Made by a program: the position numbers and the translations under genes. The notes under the pieces are model-generated. The model was not told where the DNA came from. It did no database searches and was given only the letters and a program-made list of their open reading frames with translations. Shown here piece after piece: positions 36,595-46,200 of a stretch of 64,000 nucleotides of DNA. Source of the stretch: Verrucomicrobiota bacterium (GTDB lineage: Bacteria > Verrucomicrobiota > Verrucomicrobiia > Limisphaerales > SIBE01); assembly GCA_016871515.1 (NCBI GenBank), contig VHDE01000002.1, positions 1-64,000 on the forward strand, in the 5' to 3' direction. Each line of letters starts with the position of its first letter. The stretch's first letter is position 1.

Positions 36595-37038
36595 TTAACG
36601 CTCCACGGCCTTCCCATCCTTTGTCCAACCATTATATCCAGGTTCAAGATTATAAAGGTGTGAGAACTTGAGTTCGCCCAATTTGTCACACGCTTTCGCG
36701 CTGCGCCGCCCGGCCGCGCAGTGCACGAGGTAAACCTTTGTTTTGTCCAGGGCTGCCACCTTCTTCTCAAAGTCGGGCGCATTGACGTCGATGTTAATTG
36801 CACCAGGGATGTGACCGTCTTGGAACTCTTTGGCCGTTCGCACGTCGAGCACGACGTTCTTTTTATCGCTCGCGAGCTTGGCGAATTCTTCGACGCCGAT
36901 GTTCTTATATGGTTTGGCTTCCGAACTGGATTTGTTCGATTCGGAGGCGGCTGGCTTTTTGTTGTCTTGAGCCCTCAGAGTGGGTGCAGTGAGAACTCCA
37001 AACATTGCGGTAAGGGCGATGAGTTTGGTGAGATTCAT
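36595..37038 (-). CDS. Secreted rhodanese-like domain protein
   Basis: The 147-residue protein has a signal peptide (MNLTKLIALTAMFGVLTAPT ending near LRAQD), then a lysine- and serine-rich linker and one rhodanese domain: FAKLASDKKNVVLDVRTAKE, FQDGHIPGAINIDV, VYLVHCAAGRRSAKACDKL, ending GYNGWTKDGKAVER. The active-site loop HCAAGRRS carries the persulphide-forming Cys and the six-residue length typical of sulphurtransferases. It acts outside the cytoplasm, perhaps in sulphur or thiol handling. The neighbouring PQQ gene is on the same strand, 135 bp away. Confidence 0.9.
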   Translation of the reverse strand: MNLTKLIALTAMFGVLTAPTLRAQDNKKPAASESNKSSSEAKPYKNIGVEEFAKLASDKKNVVLDVRTAKEFQDGHIPGAINIDVNAPDFEKKVAALDKTKVYLVHCAAGRRSAKACDKLGELKFSHLYNLEPGYNGWTKDGKAVER

Positions 37039-37196
37039 ATTTGCGTGTTACTCGGTTCACGTTAATTATGCACGTCCTTGCTTTCCTGGCAATGCGGGTC
37101 TCGCCCACTCGCCTGCGTTCCTCTGCGTTCCTGAACACGGGCCGCTTTCTCGTCGGCGGTTTGATCTCACCTCACCACCAATCGAAGAGCATCCGT

Positions 37197-37880
37197 TTAG
37201 TCCGTCTTGTCTGTTCGCCGCTGCGTTTTAGCGGACGCAACGGACGAAACTGACCGGCCCGATTGGCCCGTGCGTGCTCGATAAAGCCGCTCTGAAAAAC
37301 CTCCGCCCGCCTCGAAGTCTCGCGCGTGCCTATCCAACAGCCGCTCCGTGAGCCAATGAGCCTGCCCAGCGAGGATCGCCCCCAGGTTGGCGGCGCGTTC
37401 CTCAGCAGGCTGGGCTGCACCCGGGCGGTTGCCCCACGCGGCGGCTTCCTCCAATGTCTTGGGGCGCAGGTTGCGAGCCTCGGAAAATATTGCTTCATCC
37501 TCCTGCCAATGCCGCAGCCCTAGGGTCGCGAGGTGTTTGATGTAATCTTTGCGTGCTTCGTCCAAACTCGCGCGCGCCACGTTGGTCAGGTTCATTTCCA
37601 ATTTCTTGCTCGTTGCGCTGTCTTCGCTGCCCTCGGCAATGTTTTGATAACCACTTCGCGCCGCCTGCACCATCTGATCATGATGCCGGTCGGTCCTGGG
37701 AACGTACCGCGTGCAGAAACGGCAAGTAAAATCGTACAGCAATTCCGCCACCTGATAAGCCTTGAGCTTCCGATAGCCGCTGTGCTGGCCATATACTCTT
37801 CCAGCCGCTTCAGAGGACATAGCCTTGCCTCGCTGGCCTTCCGCGTCGCTCTGCCTGTCCGGTCCGTTCGGTCCGCTCAT
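37197..37880 (-). CDS. Four-helix-bundle suffix (23S rRNA IVP-like) protein
   Basis: The 227-residue protein has GYRKLKAYQVAELLYDFTCR, YVPRTDRHHDQMVQAARSGY, QNIAEGSEDSATSKKLEMNL and ASLDEARKDYIKHLATLGLR, the four-helix-bundle family first seen as insertions in 23S rRNA genes. The N-terminal MSGPNGPDRQSDAEGQRGKA and C-terminal SASAKTQRRTDKTD-like tails are low-complexity and vary in this family. The start codon overlaps the stop of the ceramidase-like gene by 4 bp (ATGA), implying translational coupling. Function unknown; a carry-over of mobile IVP DNA is possible. Confidence 0.85.
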   Translation of the reverse strand: MSGPNGPDRQSDAEGQRGKAMSSEAAGRVYGQHSGYRKLKAYQVAELLYDFTCRFCTRYVPRTDRHHDQMVQAARSGYQNIAEGSEDSATSKKLEMNLTNVARASLDEARKDYIKHLATLGLRHWQEDEAIFSEARNLRPKTLEEAAAWGNRPGAAQPAEERAANLGAILAGQAHWLTERLLDRHARDFEAGGGFSERLYRARTGQSGRSVSSVASAKTQRRTDKTD

Positions 37881-39277
37881 TTGTCCAATTCCTTTAGCAT
37901 ACTGACCATCTCCTCCACAATCTGCTCACCAGTCCCCGGTTCGGCGTAGCTATGCAAGCCGGTCCAAACTTGGTATCCACCGAGCTTGTGTCCGTCCAAG
38001 TCCGGCAAGTAACCGATCCAATCATTGGCGAGTTCCGCAACGTAAGTGTAACGAAACGGCGAGCGATTCTTGATGTCGAGGCCAAGTTTAGTGAAGTATT
38101 CAGCGGGCACTCCGACAATCGCGACGTCGCCAATGACCATCGCTTGCAGCCACGTTTCGCGTTCCTGACCTCGCTGAGGCGCGAGCGTTTTTCTCATGTC
38201 ACGAAACACTTGGATGACCTGTTCGCCGTACGGTCCGACCCACTTGCGGCAGTATCGAACGACCGCCTCATCTTCCTTCGCCTCGTCAAACTGGCGCACC
38301 TTGAATTTGAAAGGCCGTTTCACCGCGGCTAGACGCGCGACCGGACGCGGCTGGGCTTTCGCCAGCGCCTCACGAACGGTCTGTTTGATTTGGTCCGTTG
38401 CTTGCCCTCCGTTAAGGCTCAGATTGTGCGTCGACCCGGATGCGCCTTCGAGAAAACAGAAGGCGCCACCGAGTTCCGCTTCCAACTCCTGGGCGGCCAT
38501 ACCGTAAAACCCTGGCGACCGCCGCCGGTCATTTCGTGTGCCAATCGTATGCGTCGAATGGTTGAAGATAAGAGCCCGCAATTTGTCGGCCGAATCGCGG
38601 AACGCCAAAACCGGCAGCTCCGGATCAAATGGTCCGGTCGGGCGGACAAAGTGATCACGCGGGCCAACCCAATAAATCTGACCATCCGGCAGCAGTTGGC
38701 GGCTATTTTGGCCAACTGCTTTCTCCTCCGCGAGATGGAATAAGAAGCGGCAGTCGTCTTTCGAGAGATTCGCATTAGCCTCCACAACGGCTTTCACGAT
38801 GCCGCGCTGGACGCGTTCGGCGAATATCTTGTCTGTGCCGTAACCATGAATGGCCAGCGTGCTCGGGGCGTGATGGGTATGCGTCGCATTAATGAGGATG
38901 TGTGCTCTCGGGATGCCTGTCTTCGATTCGATTTCAGCGACGGCCGGATCGAGCCATTCACGCGTGATCATCAGAATGTCGCAGGCCACGATCGCCAGCT
39001 TGGACTGCGACGGTTTTTCCAGCACGATCGCCACGGCGCGGAGTTTGCCCTCCTGTCCAGTGACCTTGCCACCCGTGATTCCTCCCGCAATAACCATGGC
39101 ATCGTCGGCTTCGAATTCAGCCGTGGCCGCGCCGACTCGCAGCGTGGCATTGCCAGCTGCTGAGTTCCGGGACCGGTCAGCATTCTCGGGCTTCGGCTGC
39201 TCTTGATTGGCTCCGGCGAGAATCGCCATGTGAAGTGAGAGGAGAAGACAAGGCAACCGTGGTGTTAGCGGTTTCAT
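37877..39277 (-). CDS. Neutral/alkaline non-lysosomal ceramidase-like protein
   Basis: The protein of about 466 residues starts MKPLTPRLPCLLLSLHMAIL, a signal peptide. It then has LRVGAATAEFEADDAMVIAG, VAIVLEKPSQSKLAIVACDI, ILINATHTHHAPSTLAIHG (the zinc-binding HTHHAP motif), IFNHSTHTIGTRNDRRRSPG and FLEGASGSTHNLSL. These match the N-terminal catalytic domain of neutral ceramidase. The usual C-terminal domain seems short. It probably cleaves an amide in an extracellular lipid or related substrate. Divergent from the ArsC-like gene with a 34-bp gap, so the promoters overlap. Confidence 0.85.
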   Translation of the reverse strand: MKPLTPRLPCLLLSLHMAILAGANQEQPKPENADRSRNSAAGNATLRVGAATAEFEADDAMVIAGGITGGKVTGQEGKLRAVAIVLEKPSQSKLAIVACDILMITREWLDPAVAEIESKTGIPRAHILINATHTHHAPSTLAIHGYGTDKIFAERVQRGIVKAVVEANANLSKDDCRFLFHLAEEKAVGQNSRQLLPDGQIYWVGPRDHFVRPTGPFDPELPVLAFRDSADKLRALIFNHSTHTIGTRNDRRRSPGFYGMAAQELEAELGGAFCFLEGASGSTHNLSLNGGQATDQIKQTVREALAKAQPRPVARLAAVKRPFKFKVRQFDEAKEDEAVVRYCRKWVGPYGEQVIQVFRDMRKTLAPQRGQERETWLQAMVIGDVAIVGVPAEYFTKLGLDIKNRSPFRYTYVAELANDWIGYLPDLDGHKLGGYQVWTGLHSYAEPGTGEQIVEEMVSMLKELDK

Positions 39278-39311
39278 AGTGTCGCAGATTTTGCAATAGT
39301 TCGGCATTGCA

Positions 39312-39665
39312 ATGAAACTTAAAATTTACACTTACAAAAACTGCGGGACGTGCCGCAGCGCGTTGAGATATTTGGACGAGCGCGGCGTCAGCTGCGAGAC
39401 GGTCCCGATACGCGAACGGCCGCCCAGCAAGGCTGAATTCAAGCGAATGCTGAAGGTTTATGGCGGCCAGATTCGGAAGCTGTTCAATACTTCGGGCCAG
39501 GATTACAAAGAGCTGAACTTAAAGGAAAAGCTTCCCGAGCTGACCGAAAACGAAGCGATCGAGTTGCTTTCGACAAACGGCAATCTCGTGAAACGTCCGT
39601 TCGTGTTGACCGCAACTGGGGGCATGGTTGGCTTTGACGAAGATGAATGGGAGAAATTGCTTTAA
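39312..39665 (+). CDS. ArsC/Spx/MgsR-family reductase-like protein
   Basis: The 117-residue protein starts MKLKIYTYKNCGTCRSALRY and has the CxxC at residues 11-14, then LDERGVSCETVPIRERPPSK and, near residue 96, KRPFVLT. This is the ArsC/Spx fold, with the arsenate reductase RPxxxT-like motif kept in part. Arsenate reductase proper uses a single Cys and three Arg; with CGTC here a redox or Spx-like role is also possible. No arsenic resistance genes are near. The start codon follows the ceramidase-like gene's divergent start by 34 bp. Confidence 0.88.
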   Translation: MKLKIYTYKNCGTCRSALRYLDERGVSCETVPIRERPPSKAEFKRMLKVYGGQIRKLFNTSGQDYKELNLKEKLPELTENEAIELLSTNGNLVKRPFVLTATGGMVGFDEDEWEKLL

Positions 39666-39769
39666 GCTCCGGGTCGAAACCACCGCGTCACACCGCGTGA
39701 TTGTCCGCGGCCGCATCCGAATGCCTGGCTCAGTTGAGCATGGCCGAGGCATTGACGATGGCGCGCCAG

Positions 39770-39825
39770 CGTCTTGGAGTGCGGCGACGGAGTCTGCGTC
39801 AGTCGCCGCTTTGATGCTCGCGCTT
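39770..39825. repeat. Hairpin repeat, same family as 8688-8830
   Basis: GTCTTGGAGTGCGGCGACGG leads into GCGGCGAC...GTCGCCGC (39781-39809), a perfect 8-bp stem around GGAGTCTGCGTCA. The copy at 8700-8727 has GCGGTGAC...GTCACCGC at the same places, so one stem pair has changed on both sides. Confidence 0.8.
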
Positions 39826-39920
39826 CCAAAAGCGCTGAACGGTTGGGGAATGTTCTGGAGCAGCCGCAAACTCGAAGAGTTTCCACCTGGGAACGCCCGC
39901 GCAAGCCAGGTCTTACCGAA

Positions 39921-40108
39921 CTACCGAACCAGAAGGCGAAAGAACTGCTGTTTCGCCGACGTGGACCGCGGAATTGTGATCGTCCCCTGCACGTTCGTGT
40001 GACACCCAAAGAAGTCCATGTTTTGAGGTCGTCCGAACTTTCGACTTCGACTTCCCGCCCCAGTTCACCGCGCACATCGAGGACAACCGCGCCATCTGAA
40101 AAAGGCAC
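39921..40108 (-). pseudogene. C-terminal remnant of a secreted protein
   Basis: The frame reads GAVVLDVRGELGREVEVESS and DDLKTWTSLGV. A one-base change near 40000 then continues as TNVQGTITIPRSTSAKQQFF with a natural end RLLVR and a stop at 39921. 'SSDDLKTWTSLGVT...GTITIxDxxSxxxQFFRxxV' is the usual C-terminal ending of many Verrucomicrobiota secreted proteins, the SDL-W-box. The front of the gene is gone; a stop lies just upstream of the GTG at 40108. Relic. Confidence 0.6.
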
Positions 40109-40249
40109 TCACCACCGCTAAGCGGCGACTCGCCTGCATCTATCGCGTCCCGGCAATGGCGACACTCGCGCCATCAACGTATCGACGCCATCGCCGCGTT
40201 TCGATAAGTCCGGCGCGTTCATGACGGCCCTTCGTGTCGAGTAATAGCC

Positions 40250-41062
40250 TTAAGGATCGAGACCGTGCACCACCGGCCAGCATCCTCGCACCGAGGGCGC
40301 GTGCGGTCGCAATGATGGATTGTCACCGATCCAACCAGGACGACCCTTTTCATCGACGAACGCGACGCCGATGGGCAGATCGGGCTGCTCGTCGGCCACG
40401 CGGATCATCTGCGCTTCCGCTTCGTCGCTCATCTCGATCCAGGCCATTTTCAGCATCACCGGGTCAAGCGCGCGCGCTTTGATCTTATCAAGCTCGGTTG
40501 GGTTAATGCGCGCAAACCGTTTCATCATCTTGAGCAAAGACAAAGGGCTGAAACCTGGATCCTTGCCGCAGGCTCCCCAGCAGATGGCGGCCAAAGGATA
40601 AGTTTTGTGGAGTTCCACAACGTCAACATAATCGCGCGTTTCAGTGCGAGCCGACAATGCAAGTGCCTTGTTGGTTGCCACGTCGAAGAGATGCAGACGC
40701 CATCCCAATTGCGGATCGCGCTCGATTGGAAAGAAACGGAAGGCAGAGTCCGCCGCCCAATCAATCTCAATGGCCTGCCCGCTTCGGCTCACTTTCGCTT
40801 TGCGAAACGTGGATTCCTTCTCCCACTCGCCATAGCGCGACAATGTTTCCACGCAGAACCCGGCTGCGCGCAGGCTTTCGACGTCACGGTTGCTGGCCCG
40901 GGTCACTTCCTCCGCCAACTCGTGAAAAATGTCGAAGTCATGCGAGAACCGAGCGGAGTCTTCGGTTGAGTTGAGCACAATCCCGCCGGCGAAGTGACTT
41001 TCTTCACTGCGATTTCCAGCGAGGATTGTTAAGCAGTCTTTTTGAAGAGCGGTGAGAGGCAT
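40250..41062 (-). CDS. Nucleotidyltransferase AbiEii/AbiGii toxin-family-like protein
   Basis: The protein of about 270 residues starts MPLTALQKDCLTILAGNRSE with AGGAA upstream. It has HFAGGIVLNSTEDSARFSHD followed by FDIFHE, matching the nucleotidyltransferase G-G and hDhDh motif. Further on are LFDVATNKALALSARTETRD and YVDVVELHKTYPLAAICW, matching the DxxxxKxxAxxxRxxxRDxxDLxxL region of the AbiEii/DUF1814 group. Such toxins modify tRNA or act in abortive infection. Its start lies 34 bp inside the end of the upstream small gene, so the two are translationally coupled. No AbiEi-type helix-turn-helix antitoxin is seen. Confidence 0.72.
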   Translation of the reverse strand: MPLTALQKDCLTILAGNRSEESHFAGGIVLNSTEDSARFSHDFDIFHELAEEVTRASNRDVESLRAAGFCVETLSRYGEWEKESTFRKAKVSRSGQAIEIDWAADSAFRFFPIERDPQLGWRLHLFDVATNKALALSARTETRDYVDVVELHKTYPLAAICWGACGKDPGFSPLSLLKMMKRFARINPTELDKIKARALDPVMLKMAWIEMSDEAEAQMIRVADEQPDLPIGVAFVDEKGRPGWIGDNPSLRPHAPSVRGCWPVVHGLDP

Positions 41063-41286
41063 CGGTATAGTTCCTGTGCAGAGCGCCACGCTCGGCGGTC
41101 TCCGTACTCGCGCAAGTGGTCGATGACGAGTCGCACGTCCTCCAGATATCGCACCCGTGCATCCGGATGCCAAAACCAAAAGCATTCCGGATGTGCTTTG
41201 ACCAATGCGGAGGCGCGTTCAATCAGTTCCGGTGGCGCCGGAGTGGGCGGCGGAGATTCGTGTAATTCGTCAGGCGCGGCAGCCAT
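41029..41286 (-). CDS. Small conserved-looking partner of the AbiEii-like gene
   Basis: The 85-residue protein starts MAAAPDELHESPPPTPAPPE, followed by a helical domain: LIERASALVKAHPECFWFWH, PDARVRYLEDVRLVIDHLRE, YGDRRAWRSAQELYRCLSPL, FKKTA. I do not recognise the family. It is acidic and helical, as antitoxins often are, and overlaps the nucleotidyltransferase start by 34 bp. This is the order expected of an antitoxin-toxin pair. The function is inferred only from size, overlap and partner. Confidence 0.6.
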   Translation of the reverse strand: MAAAPDELHESPPPTPAPPELIERASALVKAHPECFWFWHPDARVRYLEDVRLVIDHLREYGDRRAWRSAQELYRCLSPLFKKTA

Positions 41287-41427
41287 GAGCACACACTACG
41301 AAGCAGGCGTTTGGAGTGCAAGGCGTGTTCGACCAAATGGCTATCGCGAACCCCACCGTTCGCTCTTTCCCGGAAAATGCTTTGACGCCCTGACAGCGTC
41401 TGTTGAAAGCTAAGCGGGCGCAGAATC

Positions 41428-42972
41428 ATGCGCGAGATGGCACACCACCCATTGCTCTACGAAATCAACACGCGTTGCTGGCTGAATGAATTTTCGACGC
41501 AAGCGGGCACGGAAATTCATCTCGGCAATGTTCCGGAAGAAGAATTCCTGCGCTGGAAACGCCTCGGTTTTACTCATATCTGGCTCATGGGGGTTTGGAC
41601 GACCGGCCCGCGCGCGCGCAGGCATTCACTGAACGATCCGGGCCTGCGACAAAAATACTCCGAAGTTCTGCCCGATTGGCAGGAGCGAGATGTTTTGGGA
41701 TCACCGTACGCGGTGGCGGAATATCGAGTTGCGATTCGACTGGGCGGAGAGGCAGGCCTTCGGCGCTTCCGAGAGAGGCTTTGCGAACAAGGCCTCAAAT
41801 TAATTCTCGATTTTGTTCCCAATCACCTGGGCATTGACCACGACTGGATCGTCGAGCGTCCCGAGTTGCTCGTCCAAACCTCCGCGCATGCTCCCGAGTC
41901 ATTTCGCCGAAAAACACGCGAAGGCAATCGCTGGTTTGCCCATGGAAAGGATCCGAACTTCCCCGCGTGGGTTGACACGGTGCAACTCGATTACCGGCGG
42001 GCAGAAACACGCGCCGCCATGATCGAGGGGTTGCAGGCAATCAGCAATCTCTGCGATGGCGTCCGCTGTGATATGGCGATGTTGCTCCTGAACGAAGTAA
42101 TGACAAAGGTTTGGGGCGCGCCCGCCGCAAGTTCGGCCATCGACCAAGAGTTTTGGCCGGAGGCTATCGATCGCGTGAAGCAAGCTCGTCCCGATTTTCT
42201 GTTCCTCGCCGAAGTTTATTGGGGCCTCGAATCGCGCCTGCAAGAGATGGGTTTCGATTACACTTATGAGAAGGAGTCCTACGACTATTTGATCGCTCGA
42301 AATCACGGCGCGCTTCAACGTCATCTGTTGAATAAACCGCCCGATTACCTGCGCCGTTCCATTCATTTTCTCGAGAATCACGACGAGCCGCGCATCGCTT
42401 CAACGCTGACTTTGGCCGAGCATCGTGCAGCCGCTCTCGCAACCCTGGGATTGCCGGGAATGCGCCTTCTCCACGAGGGCCAATTGACCGGCTTACGAAT
42501 TCAGGCTTTGGTTCATCTCGGACGCAGGGCGCGTGAGGGCGTTGATCCAGAAGTGGCCACGTTCTATGAGAATCTGCTCGCCGTCCTCCAGAACACCGCA
42601 GTTGGCCGGGGGCAATTTGCGGTGTTGCGTCCATTTGCTGTTTGGGATGGGAATTCAACCACGGAAAACTTCGTTATCGTCCAATGGTGGGAAGCGCCAA
42701 AGGCCTTTGATCTAGTTGTCGTGAATTTGACCGGCCACCAAAGCCAATGCTGCGTCCGGATCATCTCTGTTGGTATCGCTGAACATTTATGGCGGATGCA
42801 AGACCTCCTTGGGAACCAGTCGTACGAGCGGTCCAGCGATCATCTGCAACAACATGGCCTCTTCCTGGACGTGGCCGCTCATGCCACCCAGTTGTTCCAT
42901 TGCCAATGTATATATAAACCAAACAGTTTAACCGCAAAGAACGCAGAGATTATAAAGAAAAGCCGCACTTGA
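41428..42972 (+). CDS. GH13 alpha-amylase-family glycosidase or transferase
   Basis: The protein of about 514 residues has HPLLYEINTRCWLNEFSTQA and GLKLILDFVPNHLGIDHDW (GH13 region I). NLCDGVRCDMAMLLLNEVM carries the nucleophile Asp (region II), FLFLAEVYWGLESRLQEMGF the acid/base Glu (region III), and HFLENHDEPRIASTLTL the third Asp (region IV). All catalytic residues are present. The target could be alpha-glucan hydrolysis or a transfer reaction such as in trehalose or GlgE-type routes. The last roughly 25 residues (YKPNSLTAKNAEIIKKSRT) are translated from a dispersed repeat, so the ancestral end was probably near 42910. No signal peptide is seen. Confidence 0.9.
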   Translation: MREMAHHPLLYEINTRCWLNEFSTQAGTEIHLGNVPEEEFLRWKRLGFTHIWLMGVWTTGPRARRHSLNDPGLRQKYSEVLPDWQERDVLGSPYAVAEYRVAIRLGGEAGLRRFRERLCEQGLKLILDFVPNHLGIDHDWIVERPELLVQTSAHAPESFRRKTREGNRWFAHGKDPNFPAWVDTVQLDYRRAETRAAMIEGLQAISNLCDGVRCDMAMLLLNEVMTKVWGAPAASSAIDQEFWPEAIDRVKQARPDFLFLAEVYWGLESRLQEMGFDYTYEKESYDYLIARNHGALQRHLLNKPPDYLRRSIHFLENHDEPRIASTLTLAEHRAAALATLGLPGMRLLHEGQLTGLRIQALVHLGRRAREGVDPEVATFYENLLAVLQNTAVGRGQFAVLRPFAVWDGNSTTENFVIVQWWEAPKAFDLVVVNLTGHQSQCCVRIISVGIAEHLWRMQDLLGNQSYERSSDHLQQHGLFLDVAAHATQLFHCQCIYKPNSLTAKNAEIIKKSRT

Positions 42973-43212
42973 AGCTGCAAAGGCACTTCACGTGCTCGAT
43001 GAGAAGCGTTCCCCTCTGTAATGCAATAGGTGAAAGTCCTGCATTTTTAAGAAGATCTTTTGGCTTGTGGTTTGAACAGAAGATCGCAAAGGACCCGAAG
43101 ATCTGAGCATTCCCCAATCAAATTTCTTTGCGGGCTTCGTGATCTCTGTGTTAGCCGGGTTTTCAAGATGGGTTTGGTTGCGGCTTCGCCGCGCTGTGTT
43201 CTTTGCGGTTAA
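42929..43212. repeat. Repeat-bounded intergenic region with inverted TTAACCGCAAAGAACGCAGA copies
   Basis: TTTAACCGCAAAGAACGCAG at 42927-42946 has an inverted counterpart near 43195-43213 (GTGTTCTTTGCGGTTAATAA). About 250 bp in between holds no convincing gene. Related TTAACCGCA words occur at 62556, 62757 and 62850 in the last part of the window. Confidence 0.65.
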
Positions 43213-43294
43213 TAAAGTCCCGTTTCTTTGGACAAATTATTGATCTTAAAAAAGGCTGTCCTCTGTTTTTCCCCTTCCGCCATTCAAAGGTTGA

Positions 43295-46200
43295 TCACGG
43301 CGATTTCGCTGAACCTCCGATGACCGCATCGATTTGTTCCAGCGAATCGGCCTGTAGGACCCGCACGAAAGGCTTCAGCATCGGGCCTGATCTGCTCGCC
43401 ACAACCAAAGTGTTCCCGTCCGGCGAGAAAAATGCCCGAACCGCAAGATGCAGCGGTGATCTGACCGTCAAGACGACACGCCCGGAAGCGATGTTCCAGA
43501 GCTCGACCCGTCCATCGGCGCCGCTTGTGATCACCAACTTTCCGTCGGGTGAGAATGCAACCTGGCTGACCCCATTTTCGTTGCGGCTCTTGAGGACCGC
43601 ACGCACCTGGCCAGTCGGAACATCCCACAAGCAGACCGTTTCCCGATATCCGCCGGCCAGCAATCTGCCATCAGGCGAGAAGGCGAGGCTGAGCAAGTCT
43701 CCTTTCGTTCCGGCTACGTTACTCAACTCAGTTTGCGTGCGGACATCCGAGAATTTGGCCCGGCTTTCCGTCGATGCAGTCGCGAGCACTTTGCCGTCCG
43801 GTGACAGCGCCACGGCGGGAAACCGAAGAATTGTCGTGGTCGACTCGAAACGAAAGAATTTAGCCCAGCGCGTCTCCAAATCCCAGACGTGGACGGTTCC
43901 CGACGAAGTTGCTCCGAGCTTCTTCCAATCTGCCGCAGCGAGAAACCGACCGTTGCCGGAGAAGGTCAACGTGTTCAGGGCCGAGGTGTCTCCGGCCAAC
44001 GTCTCCTTGAGCTGCCGCTTCTGGAGGTCCCAGACTTGCACGGCGCCATTTGTTAAAACAACCGCGAGTTGCCTGCCGTCGGACGAGATCGCTCGGTTGT
44101 TGAAGTTCGTCATGCTCGCCGGAGGAAGCTCCAACGCGACGGCTTCGGAGCGCCGGGCATCGCTCGGCCGGCCGAGCGATGCCCGGCGCTCCGGTTCATG
44201 ATCCTGCTGCGTGTTCGACAAATCGCGTTGGCTATCCCAGAAACGAAGCCTCCGGTTCGCGTCCGCGGTGATCAACGTCCGGCTGTCCGCGGAAAAACCA
44301 ACCGGGACGCCGCGATCAGCCCAAACCTCTCGTTCTGGTTCAGCCTCGGCTCGCCAGAACCGAATCTCACGGTCCACGCTCGTGGTCGCGAGGAATTGGC
44401 CATCGGGCGAAAAGTTGATCTGGATAATTCCACTGCGATGTCCGCGAAATGCCGCGACCTGCTTTCATGTCCCGACCTCCCAAAGCTTGACCAACTGATC
44501 GCTCGAACCCGACACCAGAAAGTTCCCATCCGGCGAAAAGGCGAGAGTGACCGCCGCCATCGTGTGCGCGAGAAAACTGGTCAGTGCTTGCCGCGAGCGC
44601 GCATTCCAGAGCTTGATCCGGCCCTGTTGAGTCCCGGCCGCCAGCAGATCGCCGCGCGGCGAAAACGCCAGGGAATTCATCGGCTCGGCCGAGCCGGCTC
44701 GTTCGAAATCACCGAGCCTGGTTTGCGACTGCAGATCCCAAAGTCCAATTGGCCGCCTGCCGCCCGGCAGGCAAGCCAGCAGACCGCCGTCAAACGAGAT
44801 GGCCGACGGGAACGATCCGGCCGCAATCGAGTCGAATCGCGCCTTGGGCTGCCCACGTCGCGGTGTCCCATATTTGAACGCCTCTCGCGCCGCCGGAAAA
44901 AAACTGGGTCACAAGAGTTTTGCCTTCCGCAGAGAAGGCCGGCTCGAACCAAAGCCTGAGCTTCGGATTCTCCAGCCGTCGAAATTCCTTCCAAGTCGAT
45001 GTGTCGAACAGGATTGTTTGCGAGCGGCCGGGCACCGCCAGTGTTTTCCCGTCGCGCGAGAACGCCAAGTCGCCTCTCCAGAGCAGGTCCTCAAACTGTG
45101 GCAGCGTGATCAAAAGCTTTCCGGTCGTGAGATTCCAAATCTTCACGGTTCGATCTTGAAAACCACCCGAGCCCAGCAAGGTGCCGTCGGGTGAATAGGC
45201 CAGACAACTGACTCCCTCCTCATGCGCGTCGAGAGTTAAGGCTGTGAGATTGCCCTGGCAAAGCTTGCAGAAATAGCGCCACTTGAAACCGCGCAGGTCG
45301 TCCTCCCCGGCTTTGGGAATATGTCTTTCCAGCAAATTGTAGGCGCGGCCAAGATCGTTCTCTTCGAGCGCTTGCTGGTGGGCGACGTTCATGTCGGCGG
45401 CATAAAGATTATGGCCAAGGTTTGTCGCGCTTTGTTCGGCGCGCCGCCATTGCCAGACCACGCCGGCAAGGCCAAGCCCAATTGCGAGCGCCACCGCCGC
45501 CGCCAGACTCGTAACCATTGGCTTGCGCCGCACCCATTTTTCCGCCTTTTCGCAAACCGTGCTCGGCCGTGCGTGAATCGGTTCGCGGCGCAACCAGCGA
45601 TCGAGATCATCCGCCAGCGCTTGAGCTGAGGCATACCGACGAGCCGGTTCTTTCTCCAAGCATTTCAAACAAATCGTTTCCAAGTCCGGAGGCACATCAG
45701 GATTCAGGGCGCGCGGCTTTTCAGGTTCGCATTCGACGACTTGCCGCATCACATCCAGGACGCTGCCCGATCTGAAGGGAGGCCGGCCCGCGAGCAATTC
45801 GTACAGCACCGCGCCGAGGCTATAGACATCCGCGGCGATGGTGATCTGTTTGCCTGATGCTTGTTCGGGCGCCATGTAACTGGCGGTGCCGATGACGGCC
45901 ATGGTGCGGGTCAGATCCGTGTCGCTCTCGACGAGCTTCGCCAAGCCGAAGTCGGTGACGAACGGTTCGCCGTGCGCGTCGAGCAGGATGTTTCCCGGCT
46001 TGATGTCGCGATGCAGGATGCCGCGTTGATGGGCGTAATGAACGGCGCGGGAGACTTTCGCCAACAGACGAGCAATTTGCGATTTCGGCGTGACGGACGG
46101 TGCATCGTTTGATTTCAAATCGCAAATCGGCAATCTAAAATCTAAAATCCTCTCCGCCAGGCTTCCTCCTTCCACGAACTTCATCGAGAAGTAATGCTGG

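Noticed and set aside
39312-39665. True arsenate reductase (arsC)
   Set aside because: The CxxC active site and absence of nearby arsenic genes leave the substrate open, so only the family is named.
44465-44467. Reassignment of TGA as a sense codon
   Set aside because: Many intact genes in the window end at TGA (for example ceramidase and the first phage-like gene), so TGA is used as stop.
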